Below, one piece after another: positions 1 to 9,415 of a stretch of DNA of 64,000 nt. Numbering within the stretch: the first letter of the stretch is position 1; the number at the start of each line of letters is the position of its first letter. Under the pieces are notes generated by a model. It had not been told where the DNA came from. It did no database searches and saw only the letters and a program-made list of their open reading frames with translations. The stretch comes from Microbacterium oxydans (GTDB lineage Bacteria; Actinomycetota; Actinomycetes; Actinomycetales; Microbacteriaceae), in NCBI RefSeq assembly GCF_000956405.1, contig NZ_JYIV01000026.1, positions 62,001 through 126,000 on the forward strand, written 5' to 3'. Both the position numbers and the translations under genes were made by a program.

Positions 1-479
1 TCGTGGCCCTCATCGTGCTCGCCGCGGCCGCCTGGTACATGAAGAACACGCGCGGTGGTCGGGAGTACTACGCCATCGGATCCGACCCGGCGGCTGCGGA
101 GCTCTACGGCCTGCGCGTCACCCGTCGCGTGCTGACCGCCTTCGTCGTCTCCGGGGCGCTCGCCGGTCTCGCCGGAGTGTTCTACGCGGCCCGCTACGGC
201 ACCATCAACTCGCAGGCCGGAGCCGGGTGGGAGCTCGATGCGGTGGGTGCCGCCGTGATCGGCGGCGTCGCCATCACCGGCGGAATCGGCTCCGTGTGGG
301 GCGCGGCGATCGGTGCGGTGCTGCTGCTCACGATCAACCGGGCGCTCCCCATCCTCGGCATCCCCGACTTCTGGCAGCGTGCCGTCGTCGGCCTGCTGAT
401 CATCGGTGCGATCGTGCTCGACCGCGTGCTCGCCGTCCGCCAGAGACGACGGCTCATCGAAGCGAGGGACAAGTCATGA
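1..479 (+). CDS. rhaP: Sugar ABC transporter permease, 3' part (rhamnose importer)
   Basis: This is the C-terminal part of a RbsC/AraH-type inner-membrane permease; the gene runs off the left edge, so its true start is not visible and the apparent GTG at position 3 should not be taken as one. Visible hydrophobic segments include LTAFVVSGALAGLAGVFYA and the helices around VGAAVIGGVAITGGIGS and WQRAVVGLLIIGAIVL. The GGxAITGGxGSVWGxxIGA block is typical of ribose-type permeases. Its stop overlaps the start of the next permease (ATGA at 476-479), so the two are translationally coupled. Rhamnose specificity is inferred from rhaS, rhaM and rhaI immediately downstream. An ATPase (RhaT-like) is expected upstream, outside the window. 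Confidence 0.85.
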   Translation, partial: VALIVLAAAAWYMKNTRGGREYYAIGSDPAAAELYGLRVTRRVLTAFVVSGALAGLAGVFYAARYGTINSQAGAGWELDAVGAAVIGGVAITGGIGSVWGAAIGAVLLLTINRALPILGIPDFWQRAVVGLLIIGAIVLDRVLAVRQRRRLIEARDKS

Positions 480-1528
480 CCGCCGCGACCGCGACTGCGA
501 CCACCCGGGTCATCCGCGACTTCGACAAGCCGCTCTGGCGCCGCGTCCTCCTCACCAGGGAGATGGCGATCGTCGCCCTGCTGATCGTCGTCATCATCGT
601 CTCCGCGAGCACCGTACGCGGGTTCGGGCAGCCGATCACGCTGACGTACCTGCTCCTCGACATCGCGCCGATCCTCCTGATCGCCCTGCCCATGACGCTG
701 GTGATGATCACGGGCGAGATCGACCTGTCGGTCGGCAGCATGGTGGGCCTCTCCAGCGTCGTCACCGGGGCGCTCGTGCAGGGCGGGATCCCGTTCGAGG
801 TCGCCGCTCTCGCGGCACTGCTCGTCGGTCTGATCGGCGGCGCCTTCAACGGATTCCTCGTGACCGTCGTCGGTCTGCCGTCGCTCGCCGTGACCATCGG
901 AACGCTCGCGCTGTTCCGTGGCCTCGCGGTCGGCCTGCTCGGAACGACGGCGGTCACCGAGTTCCCGGAGTTCTGGACCGATCTCGCCAAGGCGAAGCTC
1001 GCCGGCACCACGATCCCCGTGATCATGATCCCGTTCCTGCTCCTCCTCGTCGCGTTCATCCTGCTGCTGCACTACACCCCGTTCGGTCGCGGTGTGTACG
1101 CGATCGGCCTCTCGAAGGACGCCGCACGGTTCTCGGGCGTGCACGTGGAGCGTACGAAGTTCATCCTCTTCGTGCTCTCCGGGGTGGTCGCCGCGTTCGC
1201 CGGGATCTTTTACACCCTCCGCTACGGCAGCGCGCGGGGCGACAACGCCACCGGCCTCGAACTGCAGGTGATCGCGGCGGTCGTGCTCGGCGGCGTCTCG
1301 GTCTTCGGCGGTCGGGGCAGGATCTACGGGGTCGTCGCGGCGGCGTTGCTCATCGGCTCGCTCGCCAGCGCACTGCGCCTGATGAACGTGACCTCCGACG
1401 TGATCAACATCATCACCGGCGCCCTCCTGGTCATCTCCGTGGTGGCCGCGAGCTTCCTCGCCTGGCTGCAGAAGGCTCGTCGCAGACCGGGACGATCGAC
1501 CACCGGCGCCGCACCCACAGCTTCATGA
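476..1528 (+). CDS. rhaQ: Sugar ABC transporter permease (rhamnose importer)
   Basis: A second RbsC-type permease of 350 residues, about the full family length. The start ATG overlaps the previous stop. The N-terminal 40 residues are cytoplasmic and basic, then about ten hydrophobic segments follow (for example AIVALLIVVIIVSAS, VAALAALLVGLIGGAF). The family block LPMTLVMITGEIDLSVGSM, which matches the conserved ITGGIDLSVGS signature of ribose-family permeases, is present around residues 75-95. Together with the preceding permease it should form a heterodimeric channel, as in the RhaSTPQ rhamnose importer of rhizobia. It lies in the rhaP-rhaQ-rhaS-rhaM-rhaI operon, all co-directional with short gaps. 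Confidence 0.9.
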   Translation: MTAATATATTRVIRDFDKPLWRRVLLTREMAIVALLIVVIIVSASTVRGFGQPITLTYLLLDIAPILLIALPMTLVMITGEIDLSVGSMVGLSSVVTGALVQGGIPFEVAALAALLVGLIGGAFNGFLVTVVGLPSLAVTIGTLALFRGLAVGLLGTTAVTEFPEFWTDLAKAKLAGTTIPVIMIPFLLLLVAFILLLHYTPFGRGVYAIGLSKDAARFSGVHVERTKFILFVLSGVVAAFAGIFYTLRYGSARGDNATGLELQVIAAVVLGGVSVFGGRGRIYGVVAAALLIGSLASALRLMNVTSDVINIITGALLVISVVAASFLAWLQKARRRPGRSTTGAAPTAS

Positions 1529-1574
1529 CGCCGACGCCGCGGTTGCGGCACACCCTCACGAAAGGAACAGAACA

Positions 1575-2606
1575 ATGATGTCTGCACGTAGACGCGCGAC
1601 GGCTTTCGCCGCGCTCGCGGTCGCCGCCGCGGTCGCCCTGTCCGGATGCGCGAGCACCGGTGGCGACAGTGGTGGAGGCGACGGCGGTGACGGCAACCTC
1701 GCCGTCACCTTCCTGCCCAAGAACCTCGGCAACCCCTACTTCGACACCTCCAGCAAGGGCGGCAAGGCCGCCGTCGAGGAGTTCGGCGGCACGTTCGCAG
1801 AGGTCGGGCCGGCCGAGGCGACTCCCGACGCCCAGGTCAGCTACATCAACACCGCGACGCAGCAGGGCGTCGGGGCACTCGTCGTCTCGGCGAACGACCC
1901 GAAGGCCATCTGCGACGCGTTGAACGAGGCCCGCGACGCGGGAGTGAAGGTCGTCACCTTCGACTCCGACACCAACCCGGAGTGCCGCGACGTCTTCGTC
2001 AACCAAGCTGACTCGGAGGGCATCGCGAAGGCGCAGGTCGACCAGGTCGCCGAGCAGATCGGCGGTGCAGGAGAGATCGCCGTGCTCTCGGCCTCGGCGA
2101 ACGCGACCAACCAGAACGCCTGGATCGAGCTGATGAAGGACTACCTCGCCAGTGACTACCCCGACATCACCCTGGTCGAGACGGTCTACGGCGATGACGA
2201 CGACCAGACGTCGTTCGACAAGGCCGCGGCCCTGCTGCAGACGCACCCGAACCTGAAGGGCATCATCTCGCCCACGACGGTCGGTATCGCCGCAGCCGCC
2301 CGCTACCTGTCCACCTCGGACTACAAGGGCAAGGTCGCGCTCACCGGTCTCGGCACTCCGAACCAGATGCGCGAGTACGTCGAGGACGGCACGGTCACGT
2401 CGTTCGCGCTGTGGAACCCGGAAGACCTCGGCTACCTGGCGGCCTTCGCGGCGCAGGCGCTGATCGAGGGCGACATCACCGGCAAGAAGGGCGACACCTT
2501 CACTGCCGGCGACCTCGGTGAGTACACGGTCGGGGAGGACGGCGTCGTGGTGCTCGGCGATCCGTTCGTGTTCAACGCCGACAACATCGGCGAGTTCGAC
2601 TTCTGA
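1575..2606 (+). CDS. rhaS: Rhamnose ABC transporter substrate-binding lipoprotein
   Basis: A 343-residue periplasmic-binding-protein-like lipoprotein (family 4, RbsB fold). It begins with a basic stretch and a hydrophobic signal ending in the lipobox LSGC (Cys about residue 24), followed by a flexible Gly/Ser/Asp linker that tethers it to the outer face of the membrane. The mature start LAVTFLPKNLGNPYFDTSSK is typical of RhaS: the family opens with a strand, then NPYF contacts the sugar. It is preceded by GAAAGGAAC as ribosome binding site. It sits between the permease rhaQ and the mutarotase rhaM, and is followed by a strong hairpin (2617-2648), so it is probably made in excess of the downstream enzymes. 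Confidence 0.93.
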   Translation: MMSARRRATAFAALAVAAAVALSGCASTGGDSGGGDGGDGNLAVTFLPKNLGNPYFDTSSKGGKAAVEEFGGTFAEVGPAEATPDAQVSYINTATQQGVGALVVSANDPKAICDALNEARDAGVKVVTFDSDTNPECRDVFVNQADSEGIAKAQVDQVAEQIGGAGEIAVLSASANATNQNAWIELMKDYLASDYPDITLVETVYGDDDDQTSFDKAAALLQTHPNLKGIISPTTVGIAAAARYLSTSDYKGKVALTGLGTPNQMREYVEDGTVTSFALWNPEDLGYLAAFAAQALIEGDITGKKGDTFTAGDLGEYTVGEDGVVVLGDPFVFNADNIGEFDF

Positions 2607-2616
2607 TCAACCTCGG

Positions 2617-2648
2617 GCGTCCGGCCGGCACGAGTGTCGGCCGGACGC
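2617..2648 (+). terminator. Intercistronic hairpin after rhaS
   Basis: A 15-bp stem with a 2-nt loop: GCGTCCGGCCGGCAC pairs with GTGTCGGCCGGACGC (one G.U). There is no U-run and rhaM starts 16 nt downstream, so this is more likely an mRNA stabiliser or partial attenuator that favours rhaS over rhaMI than a full terminator. Confidence 0.7.
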
Positions 2649-2664
2649 TCCCGGAAAGGTCCTC

Positions 2665-3027
2665 ATGATCCGCGTATGCGTGAAGCTCCAGGTGCGTCCG
2701 GAGCTTCTGGACGAGTACCGCGAGCGTCACGCGTCGGTGTGGCCGGAGATGCTCGCCGAGATCGCCGCGGCCGGTCGCCGCAACTACTCGCTCTTCCTCG
2801 CTCCCGATGGTGAGCTCATCGGCTACTACGAGACCGACGACGATGTCGCGGCGCAGGCATACCTGGCCGCGTCGCCGGTCGCCGCCCGCTGGGAAGCCGA
2901 GATGGCCCGCTTCTTTATCGGCCTCGACGGCCGTCCTGACCAGGCGGCACCCACACTTCCCGAGGTGTTCCACCTCGAAGACCAGCTCTCCACCTCCGGT
3001 CTCCCCAACGAAAGCAGTGCATCGTGA
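2665..3027 (+). CDS. rhaM: L-rhamnose mutarotase
   Basis: RhaM interconverts alpha and beta anomers of L-rhamnose to feed the isomerase. The protein has 120 residues, slightly more than the usual ~104, because of a C-terminal tail after the conserved LPEVFHLED. Family hallmarks seen: the KLQVRPELLDEYRERHASVW block with the catalytic His, NYSLFL, and the aromatic pair in GYYET. The ATG at 2665 was chosen because the alignable domain starts there (MIRVCVKLQ) and GGAAAGG lies just upstream. The stop overlaps the start of rhaI (GTGA at 3024-3027), indicating coupled translation. Confidence 0.93.
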   Translation: MIRVCVKLQVRPELLDEYRERHASVWPEMLAEIAAAGRRNYSLFLAPDGELIGYYETDDDVAAQAYLAASPVAARWEAEMARFFIGLDGRPDQAAPTLPEVFHLEDQLSTSGLPNESSAS

Positions 3028-4190
3028 GCATCCTCAGTCCCTCGAACCTCGCCATCCTCGCCCAGCAGGGCATCGAGCTTCCCAGCTGGGCCTTCGGCAA
3101 CTCCGGCACGCGCTTCAAGGTGTTCGGCACTCCCGGCACCCCGCGGGACCCGTGGGAGAAGATCGCCGACGCCGCTCAGGTCAACCACTACACGGCACTC
3201 GCGCCCGCGGTGGCGCTGCACATCCCGTGGGACGTGGTGGATTCGTACTCCGACCTTCGCAAACACGCCGAGGACCACGGGGTGACTCTCGGCACCGTCA
3301 ACTCCAACACGTTCCAGGACGACGACTACAAGTTCGGCGCCCTCACGCACGAGGACGCGGCCATCCGGCAGAAGGCGGTCGACCACCACCTCGCCTGCAT
3401 CGACGTGATGGATGCGACCGGCAGCCGCGACCTCAAGATCTGGCTGGCCGAGGGGTCGAACTATCCCGGCCAGGCCGACATGCGGGGGCGTCAGGATCGA
3501 CTGCAGGACTCGCTGCAGAAGATCTACGGCCGCCTCGGCGACGACCAGCGCCTGGTGCTCGAGTACAAGTTCTTCGAGCCGGCGTTCTATCACACCGACG
3601 TTCCCGACTGGGGAACCTCCTACGCGCAGGTCAGCTCCCTCGGCGACAAGGCGATGGTCTGCCTCGACACGGGCCACCACGCGCCCGGCACGAACATCGA
3701 GTTCATCGTGATGCAGCTGCTGCGCCTCGGCAAGCTCGGTTCGTTCGACTTCAACTCGCGCTTCTACGCCGACGACGACCTGATCGTCGGAGCCGCCGAC
3801 CCGTTCCAGCTGTTCCGCATCCTGTTCGAGGTCATCCGCGGTGGCGGCTTGAACAACCCCGACGTGGCGTTCATGCTCGACCAGTGCCACAACGTCGAGG
3901 ACAAGATCCCCGGCCAGATCCGCTCGGTGCTGAACGTGCAGGAGATGACCGCCCGTGCGTTGCTCGTCGACCGCGACGCCCTCACCGCCGCGCAGAAGTC
4001 GGGGGACGTGCTCGCAGCGAACGCCGTCTTCATGGATGCGTTCTACACCGACGTGCGTCCGGCCCTCGCCGAGTGGCGCGAGACGCGCGGTCTTCCCGCA
4101 GATCCGATGGCCGCGTACCTCGCATCCGGATACCAGGAGAAGATCGCCGCCGAGCGTGTGGGCGGCGTGCAGGCCGGCTGGGGCGCCTGA
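3024..4190 (+). CDS. rhaI: L-rhamnose isomerase (RhaI type)
   Basis: Converts L-rhamnose to L-rhamnulose in the cytosol. The 388-residue protein is of the Pseudomonas stutzeri-type RhaI family (xylose isomerase-like TIM barrel), not the E. coli RhaA type. Metal-site regions are visible: LVLEYKFFEPAFYHTD (Glu ligand), MVCLDTGHHAPG (Asp and His) and SFDFNSRFYADDDL (Asp ligands); the N-terminal TALAPAVALHIPWD is also characteristic. It starts with GTG overlapping the rhaM stop by 4 nt and ends 2 nt before the convergent xylulokinase gene. Together with rhaD and rhaB at 14.8-18.3 kb it completes rhamnose catabolism. Confidence 0.94.
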   Translation: MSILSPSNLAILAQQGIELPSWAFGNSGTRFKVFGTPGTPRDPWEKIADAAQVNHYTALAPAVALHIPWDVVDSYSDLRKHAEDHGVTLGTVNSNTFQDDDYKFGALTHEDAAIRQKAVDHHLACIDVMDATGSRDLKIWLAEGSNYPGQADMRGRQDRLQDSLQKIYGRLGDDQRLVLEYKFFEPAFYHTDVPDWGTSYAQVSSLGDKAMVCLDTGHHAPGTNIEFIVMQLLRLGKLGSFDFNSRFYADDDLIVGAADPFQLFRILFEVIRGGGLNNPDVAFMLDQCHNVEDKIPGQIRSVLNVQEMTARALLVDRDALTAAQKSGDVLAANAVFMDAFYTDVRPALAEWRETRGLPADPMAAYLASGYQEKIAAERVGGVQAGWGA

Positions 4191-4192
4191 GC

Positions 4193-5590
4193 TCAGCTCC
4201 GCGCGGCGTACTGCTCGCGGATGATCGGCCGATGGTCGACCGCGAAGGCACGTGCCTCGCCGTCGTGCCACGACGGACGCTCGCCGGTGAGCGCCCACGC
4301 CGCCTGTACCGCAGCACCGCGGGCGACCGCCTCGTCGATTCCCGGCACCACGATCGGCACGTCGAAGACCTGCGCCGCGATCCGCGAGACCGCCGGGTTG
4401 CGGGCTGCTCCGCCGATGAGCAGGATGCGCGAGGCCGGTACTCCGCACCGACGGATCGCATCGAGGCCGTCGGCGAGACCACACAGCAGTCCTTCCACCG
4501 CCGCCCGCGCCAGGGTCTCGCGACGGGTGGAGGCGAGAGACATGCCGAACAGGGTGGCCGTGGCATCCGGACGGTTCGGGGTGCGCTCTCCCTCGAAGTA
4601 GGGCTGCAGCACCAGTCCGCCCGCACCCGGCTCTGACTCCAGCGCCAGGCGCGCGAGTTCGCCGTGATCGACGCCGAGAAGCCCCGCGACGGCATCGAGC
4701 ACCCGCGCCGCGTTGAGCGTGGCGACGAGGGGAAGATGGTTCCCGCTCCCGTCCGCGAAGCCGGCGACCGCTCCGGTGGCGTCGGCGATCGGGTGTTCGG
4801 ACACGGCGAAGACCGTGCCGCTGGTGCCGATCGAGATCACGGCGTCGCCCGGTCGGGCATCGAGTCCGAGCGCACCCCCGGCGTTGTCCCCCAGACCCGC
4901 GCCGACCACCGTGCCCGTGGGGGTGACGCCCATCCTCTCGGCAGGTCCGAGCACGCGGGGGAGGCGCGGGACGCGACCGAACGCCTGCGCGAGCAGATCC
5001 AGATCGTAGGCACCGGTCGAGGCACTCCAGTACGCAGTGCCGCTGGCATCGGAGCGGTCGGTCGCGAGGGCATCGAGGTCGGGGCCGAGTTCGCCGGTGC
5101 CGACCGGCCCGAAACCGCGGAGCCGCCACGAGAGCCAGTCGTGGGGGAGTGCCACCGCAGCGACCGTTGCCGCATTGGCCGGCTCCTCATCGCGCAGCCA
5201 CCGCAGCTTGGCTCCGGTGAAGGACGCCACGGGCACGACTCCGACCCGGCGTGCGTACTCCTGCGCCCCGACCTCCGCCACGAGCGCCGCCGCGGCATCG
5301 GCGCTGCGGACGTCGTTCCAGAGCAGGGCGTCGCGCACCACGTGCCCCTGTGCGTCGAGCGCCACGAGCCCGTGCTGCTGGGCGGCGACCGAGATCGCGG
5401 CGACGTCGTGCAGCCCGCCGGCGTCGACGATCGCGCTCTGGAGCGCCGACCACCAGGCCTCGGGGTCGACCTCCGTGCCGGACGGATGCGTCGCCCGGCC
5501 GGTGCGCACGACCTCGCCCGTCTCCAGGTCGTGCACACTCACCTTGCAGCTCTGCGTGGACGAATCCACCCCGGCGACGTACGTCGGCAT
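4193..5590 (-). CDS. xylB: Xylulokinase
   Basis: An FGGY carbohydrate kinase of 465 residues that should phosphorylate D-xylulose to xylulose 5-phosphate. The N-terminal phosphate-binding DSSTQSCK, the substrate-side [23 protein letters not shown] and the catalytic-Asp region [16 protein letters not shown] all fit actinobacterial xylulokinases. The start at [11 protein letters not shown] is chosen because GGGAGAAGCAG lies just upstream. It is the last gene of a minus-strand operon (dehydrogenase, ATPase, permease, binding protein, kinase), separated from the binding protein gene by a long UUCG-capped hairpin. With the dehydrogenase it suggests polyol to D-xylulose to xylulose 5-phosphate; the polyol (xylitol, D-arabitol, sorbitol) cannot be fixed from sequence. 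Confidence 0.9.
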   Translation of the reverse strand: MPTYVAGVDSSTQSCKVSVHDLETGEVVRTGRATHPSGTEVDPEAWWSALQSAIVDAGGLHDVAAISVAAQQHGLVALDAQGHVVRDALLWNDVRSADAAAALVAEVGAQEYARRVGVVPVASFTGAKLRWLRDEEPANAATVAAVALPHDWLSWRLRGFGPVGTGELGPDLDALATDRSDASGTAYWSASTGAYDLDLLAQAFGRVPRLPRVLGPAERMGVTPTGTVVGAGLGDNAGGALGLDARPGDAVISIGTSGTVFAVSEHPIADATGAVAGFADGSGNHLPLVATLNAARVLDAVAGLLGVDHGELARLALESEPGAGGLVLQPYFEGERTPNRPDATATLFGMSLASTRRETLARAAVEGLLCGLADGLDAIRRCGVPASRILLIGGAARNPAVSRIAAQVFDVPIVVPGIDEAVARGAAVQAAWALTGERPSWHDGEARAFAVDHRPIIREQYAARS

Positions 5591-5630
5591 CTGCTTCTCC
5601 CTCATCCGTGAACGACAAGTCCGTGAAAGA

Positions 5631-5670
5631 CCAGAGCCGCGAAGACACCGAAGCATCTCCGCGGCCCTGG
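5631..5670 (-). terminator. Intercistronic hairpin with UUCG loop
   Basis: Read on the minus strand, CCAGGGCCGCGGAGATGC pairs over 18 bp (several G.U pairs) with the complementary arm around a TTCG tetraloop. It lies between the binding protein gene and xylB and carries no U-run, so it probably protects or attenuates rather than fully terminates. Confidence 0.7.
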
Positions 5671-5678
5671 CGCGGCGG

Positions 5679-6755
5679 TCACTCGGACTGGCCGGTAAGA
5701 CCCTCGTAGGCGATGTTGCCGCTCTTGAGGTTCTTGTTCGTCATCTCGCTCAGGTTCTTGAGGAACGCGTCCCGCTCCGTGACCACGTGGCCGATCGCCT
5801 CTTCGACGTTGTCCTTCGTGATCGCGGGCATCAGGTAGACGGGGTTCTCCTTGACGTCCTCGCCGCGCACGATGGCGGCGGCGTAGGCGACACCGGCCGA
5901 CAGCTCGACCGTGCCGTTCTGCAGCGAGGTTCCGATGAAGTCACCGTTCTTGACGGCTTCGAGGCCGTCGGCGATGCCGTCGATCCCGACGATCGGCACG
6001 TCGGTCATGCCGGCTTCCTTGAGCGCCTGCAGGGCACCGAGGCCCATGTCGTCGTTCTGGGCGATCACGCCGTCGATGTCGTCGCCGAAGGCCGAGATCC
6101 AGTTGCTGACCTTGTTGACGGCCTCGTCGCGCTTCCAGTTCGCGGTGTCCTTGGCGAGCACCTTCACGTCGGGGTTCTCGGCGAGCACGTTGTCGATGCC
6201 CTTTCCGCGGTTGATCTCGCCCGAGCCTCCGAGCGGTCCCTGCAGGATGATGACGTTGCCCTTCCCGTCGAGGGCGTCCATCATCATCTGGGCCTCCTGC
6301 TCACCTGCTGCCACGTCGTCCGGCTGCACGGAGCCGGTGAGGTCTTCGCTGTTGAGCGAGGCGTTGACATCGAAGAACGGGATGTCGGCGGCCTTCGCTG
6401 CGGCGATCTGCGGCTGCAGCGAGTCGGCCTGCACGGGGATGACGACGATCGCGTCGACGCCGGCCGTCACATACTGGTCGACCTGGCTGGCCTGGGTGTT
6501 GACGTCGAGGCCCGCGGAGTTCCACAGGATCTCGATGTTGTTCTCCTCGGCGTAGCGCTCGATGCCCTCTTTGCCCTCCGTGACGAAGGACGACATGTCG
6601 TACACGCTCACGCCGATCGTGATGCGCTCCTGACCGCTGTCGTCGGCGCCGCCGGCGTTCGCGTTCGGGTCGCCGGCGCCGCACCCGGCGAGCATCAGCG
6701 CTGCGACGGACGTGACGGCGAAAGCCGCGGCGATGCGGCTCTTCTTGGTGAACAT
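5679..6755 (-). CDS. Sugar/polyol ABC transporter substrate-binding lipoprotein
   Basis: A 358-residue RbsB-type binding lipoprotein. The signal peptide ends in LAGC (Cys about residue 25) followed by an Asn/Ala/Gly/Asp linker. The mature domain opens [20 protein letters not shown]; in this family the aromatic and polar residues after the first strand contact the ligand. The hinge and second domain show [11 protein letters not shown] and [22 protein letters not shown], the usual Asp contact of ribose-family proteins. It lies in the operon with a RbsC permease and RbsA ATPase upstream and xylB downstream, so a pentitol or ketopentose is a reasonable ligand guess. Confidence 0.9.
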   Translation of the reverse strand: MFTKKSRIAAAFAVTSVAALMLAGCGAGDPNANAGGADDSGQERITIGVSVYDMSSFVTEGKEGIERYAEENNIEILWNSAGLDVNTQASQVDQYVTAGVDAIVVIPVQADSLQPQIAAAKAADIPFFDVNASLNSEDLTGSVQPDDVAAGEQEAQMMMDALDGKGNVIILQGPLGGSGEINRGKGIDNVLAENPDVKVLAKDTANWKRDEAVNKVSNWISAFGDDIDGVIAQNDDMGLGALQALKEAGMTDVPIVGIDGIADGLEAVKNGDFIGTSLQNGTVELSAGVAYAAAIVRGEDVKENPVYLMPAITKDNVEEAIGHVVTERDAFLKNLSEMTNKNLKSGNIAYEGLTGQSE

Positions 6756-6818
6756 GGGTTTCCTCTCGTTGGGTGGTGCGATGAAGCAGGGTCTTCTTCG
6801 TCGGGTGGTCGTCGGGAG

Positions 6819-7826
6819 CTAGCGGCTTCGTCGTCGGGTCGCCCACACGTCGACGGCGACCGCGGCGACGATGAGCACACCCTTGATGACCTTCTGCCAG
6901 TAGGCGGGCACGGTCAGGATGTCGAGACCGTTGTTGAGCGTCTGGATGAGGAGCAGACCGAGGGCCGTTCCCCAGATGGAGCCGCGTCCGCCGAGCAGGC
7001 TCGCCCCGCCGATCACGACCGCTGCGATCGCGTCGAGTTCGTACCCGACGCCGAGGTTCGGTGCACCGAGGGTGACGCGGCTGGCGAGCATGACGCCGGA
7101 GATCCCCGCGAGCATGCCGGAGATGGCGTACACGCTGAAGATGGTGCGGCCCACGTTGATGCCGGCGATGCCCGCGGCGATCGGGTTGCCGCCGATCGCG
7201 TACACGCGCATGCCCCACGTGGTGCGGCGCATGATGATCGCGAGTCCCAGGATGCCGACGATCATCAGGATGACCGGGAGCGTGAGCCCGCCGAACTGCG
7301 CGTTGGCGATGCGGGAGAAGTCGGCGGGCAGCCCGGTGATGGGGGCGCCGTTGCCCGCGACATAGGCGACGCCGGATGCGAGCGTGAGCATCCCGAGCGT
7401 CGCGATGAAGGGTGGCACCTTGATCACCGACACCACGAACCCGTTGATCGCGCCGGCGATGAAGCCGACGACGACGCCGGCGACGATCGCGAGCCAGATC
7501 TGGTCGGGGAAGGCCTTCGCGGTCAGGCTGCCGAAGACGGCGGATGCGGCGATGACGCTGCCGACCGACAGGTCGATGCCGCCGGTGAGGATCACGAGCG
7601 TCTGTCCGAGGGCGATCAGGGCGAAAGGTGCCGCGGCGACGAGGATCGTCTGCAGGTTGTCGACCGTCCCGAAGCGCGCGCTGCGGTAGAGGAAGAAGGC
7701 GATGATGAGCACCATCACGATCACCATCGCGTAGCGGATGGCGAGGTCGCCGAACCAGGTGGGGCTGAAGCGCTTCACTTCCGACTCGGGCACGAAGGTC
7801 TGCGCGGCGGTGCGGGTGTCGGTCAT
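6819..7826 (-). CDS. Ribose-type ABC transporter permease
   Basis: An inner-membrane permease of 335 residues with the RbsC signature TLVILTGGIDLSVGSVIAAS and the later block IAAVVIGGASLLGGRGSIWG. About ten hydrophobic helices are visible after a soluble N-terminus of roughly 30 residues. Its ATG overlaps the stop of the ATPase gene (TCAT at 7823-7826 on the plus strand), so the two are coupled. Only one permease gene is present, so the channel is presumably a homodimer, unlike the rhamnose importer at the left edge. Confidence 0.93.
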   Translation of the reverse strand: MTDTRTAAQTFVPESEVKRFSPTWFGDLAIRYAMVIVMVLIIAFFLYRSARFGTVDNLQTILVAAAPFALIALGQTLVILTGGIDLSVGSVIAASAVFGSLTAKAFPDQIWLAIVAGVVVGFIAGAINGFVVSVIKVPPFIATLGMLTLASGVAYVAGNGAPITGLPADFSRIANAQFGGLTLPVILMIVGILGLAIIMRRTTWGMRVYAIGGNPIAAGIAGINVGRTIFSVYAISGMLAGISGVMLASRVTLGAPNLGVGYELDAIAAVVIGGASLLGGRGSIWGTALGLLLIQTLNNGLDILTVPAYWQKVIKGVLIVAAVAVDVWATRRRSR

Positions 7827-9415
7827 CGGTCGTCCTTTGCGGAGGGGGCGGTGCTGCTGGCGGGGGCCTCGGAGATGTCGAGTCCACTCGCGAGGCGGAA
7901 GATGCGGTCCTGCACGTCAGGCTGCTGGAGGGCGGCCCGGTCGAGCTCGGCGACCACGCCCCCGTCCTTGAGCACGAGAGCGCGATGCGACAGCGCGAGG
8001 ATCTCCGGCATGTCGCTCGAGGCCATGACCACGGCCATGCCGGAGGCGGCGAGGTCGGTGATGATGCGGTAGATCTCGCTGCGGGCGCCGATGTCGACGC
8101 CGCGGGTCGGCTCGTCGAGCAGGAGGACCTTGACCTCGCCGGTGAGCCAGCGCGCGAGCACGACCTTCTGCTGGTTGCCGCCGGACAGTGTCTCCATGAG
8201 CTGCCCGAGGCCGCGGCTGCGCAGTCTCACCGAACTCATGACCTCGGAGACCGCGTCGACGCGGGTGCGGCCCTTGAGCCATCCGGCGACGGAGAACTGG
8301 TCCATGCGCGGCAGGGTGGCGTTCGCCAGGATGTCCATGCTGAGCACGGCGCCAGCGCCCTTCCGGTCCTCCGGGACCAGCGCCATGCCTGCGGTGATCG
8401 CGTCGGCAGGGCGTCCGCGGCGGACGCGACGGCCCCCGACGGCGATCTCGCCCGCGGTCGAGGAGCGCACTCCGAACAGCGCCTCGATGAGCTCGGTGCG
8501 TCCCGCGCCGACGAGCCCTGCGAGTCCGACGATCTCGCCGCGGCGCACCTGCAGGTCGACCGGCTGCGGGGCCGGCGTGTAGTCGAGGCCGCGCACCGAG
8601 AGGGCGATGTCGTCGGACGCGGGCGGCAGGTCGGGGAAGAGGTCTTCGAGCTCGCGGCCGATCATCGCGGTCACGATATCGTCGTCGCTGAGTTCCGAGA
8701 GCGGCGCGTCCGCCACGAGGCCGCCGTCGCGGAGGACCACGACCCGGTCGGCGATCGCGCGAATCTCCTCCATCTTGTGCGTGGTGAAGAGGATCGCGAC
8801 GCCGCGGTCGCGCAGCATCCGCATGTTCTCGATCAGACGGGCCACCTCGCGTTCGGCGATCGCGCTGGTCGGCTCGTCCAGCAGCAGCACGCGAGCGCCG
8901 GTGCTGGTCGCCTTGACGATCTCGACGATCTGGCGCAGGCCCACCGGCAGGGACCCCATCCGCGTGGCGGGGTCGATGTCGACGCCGAACTCCGCGAGCA
9001 TCTCCTTGGCCTCTCTCGCCATGCGGCGGCGATCCACGAGTCCGAGACGACCCCGCAGCTCCCGGCCGACGAAGATGTTCTCGTACACCGTGGTGTCGAG
9101 GATCGAGGCGAGCTCCTGCGGCACGATGGCGATCCCGCGCTGATGGGCGTCACGTGCCGATCCCGCGGCCAGCTCCTCGCCGCGGACCAGCACCTGACCG
9201 GCGTCCGCCTTCATCTGGCCGGAGGCGATCTTCATGAGCGTCGACTTACCGGCGCCGTTCTCGCCTGCGAGGGCGGTCACGGTGCCCGGCTCGAGATGCA
9301 GCCCGACGCCCTTGAGCACGGGCACCCCGCCGAACGCCTTGCGGATGTCGACGCACGCGAGCATGTCGGGCTGCTCGTCGAGGGTGATGCCCCCCGTGCG
9401 CTCGAGGTCGGTCAC
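7823..9415 (-). CDS. Ribose-type ABC transporter ATPase (two-domain)
   Basis: A 530-residue RbsA/XylG-type protein with two tandem ABC domains. Domain 1 has Walker A GENGAGKST, a signature region LPVGLRQIVEIVKA and Walker B LLLDEPTSA. Domain 2 has the degenerate Walker A GLVGAGRTE usual for this family, a canonical LSGGNQQKV signature and LLLDEPTRGVD. The GTG start at 9415 overlaps the stop of the dehydrogenase gene by 4 nt; an in-frame extension further upstream runs antisense-like through that gene and is not credible. It energises the adjacent permease for uptake of a pentose or polyol. Confidence 0.93.
   Translation of the reverse strand: MTDLERTGGITLDEQPDMLACVDIRKAFGGVPVLKGVGLHLEPGTVTALAGENGAGKSTLMKIASGQMKADAGQVLVRGEELAAGSARDAHQRGIAIVPQELASILDTTVYENIFVGRELRGRLGLVDRRRMAREAKEMLAEFGVDIDPATRMGSLPVGLRQIVEIVKATSTGARVLLLDEPTSAIAEREVARLIENMRMLRDRGVAILFTTHKMEEIRAIADRVVVLRDGGLVADAPLSELSDDDIVTAMIGRELEDLFPDLPPASDDIALSVRGLDYTPAPQPVDLQVRRGEIVGLAGLVGAGRTELIEALFGVRSSTAGEIAVGGRRVRRGRPADAITAGMALVPEDRKGAGAVLSMDILANATLPRMDQFSVAGWLKGRTRVDAVSEVMSSVRLRSRGLGQLMETLSGGNQQKVVLARWLTGEVKVLLLDEPTRGVDIGARSEIYRIITDLAASGMAVVMASSDMPEILALSHRALVLKDGGVVAELDRAALQQPDVQDRIFRLASGLDISEAPASSTAPSAKDDR

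Noticed and set aside
2826..5129. Minus-strand open frame of 767 codons across rhaM, rhaI and xylB
   Set aside because: Low-complexity Arg/Ala/Gly/Val translation, antisense to recognisable enzymes; a by-product of high GC third positions.
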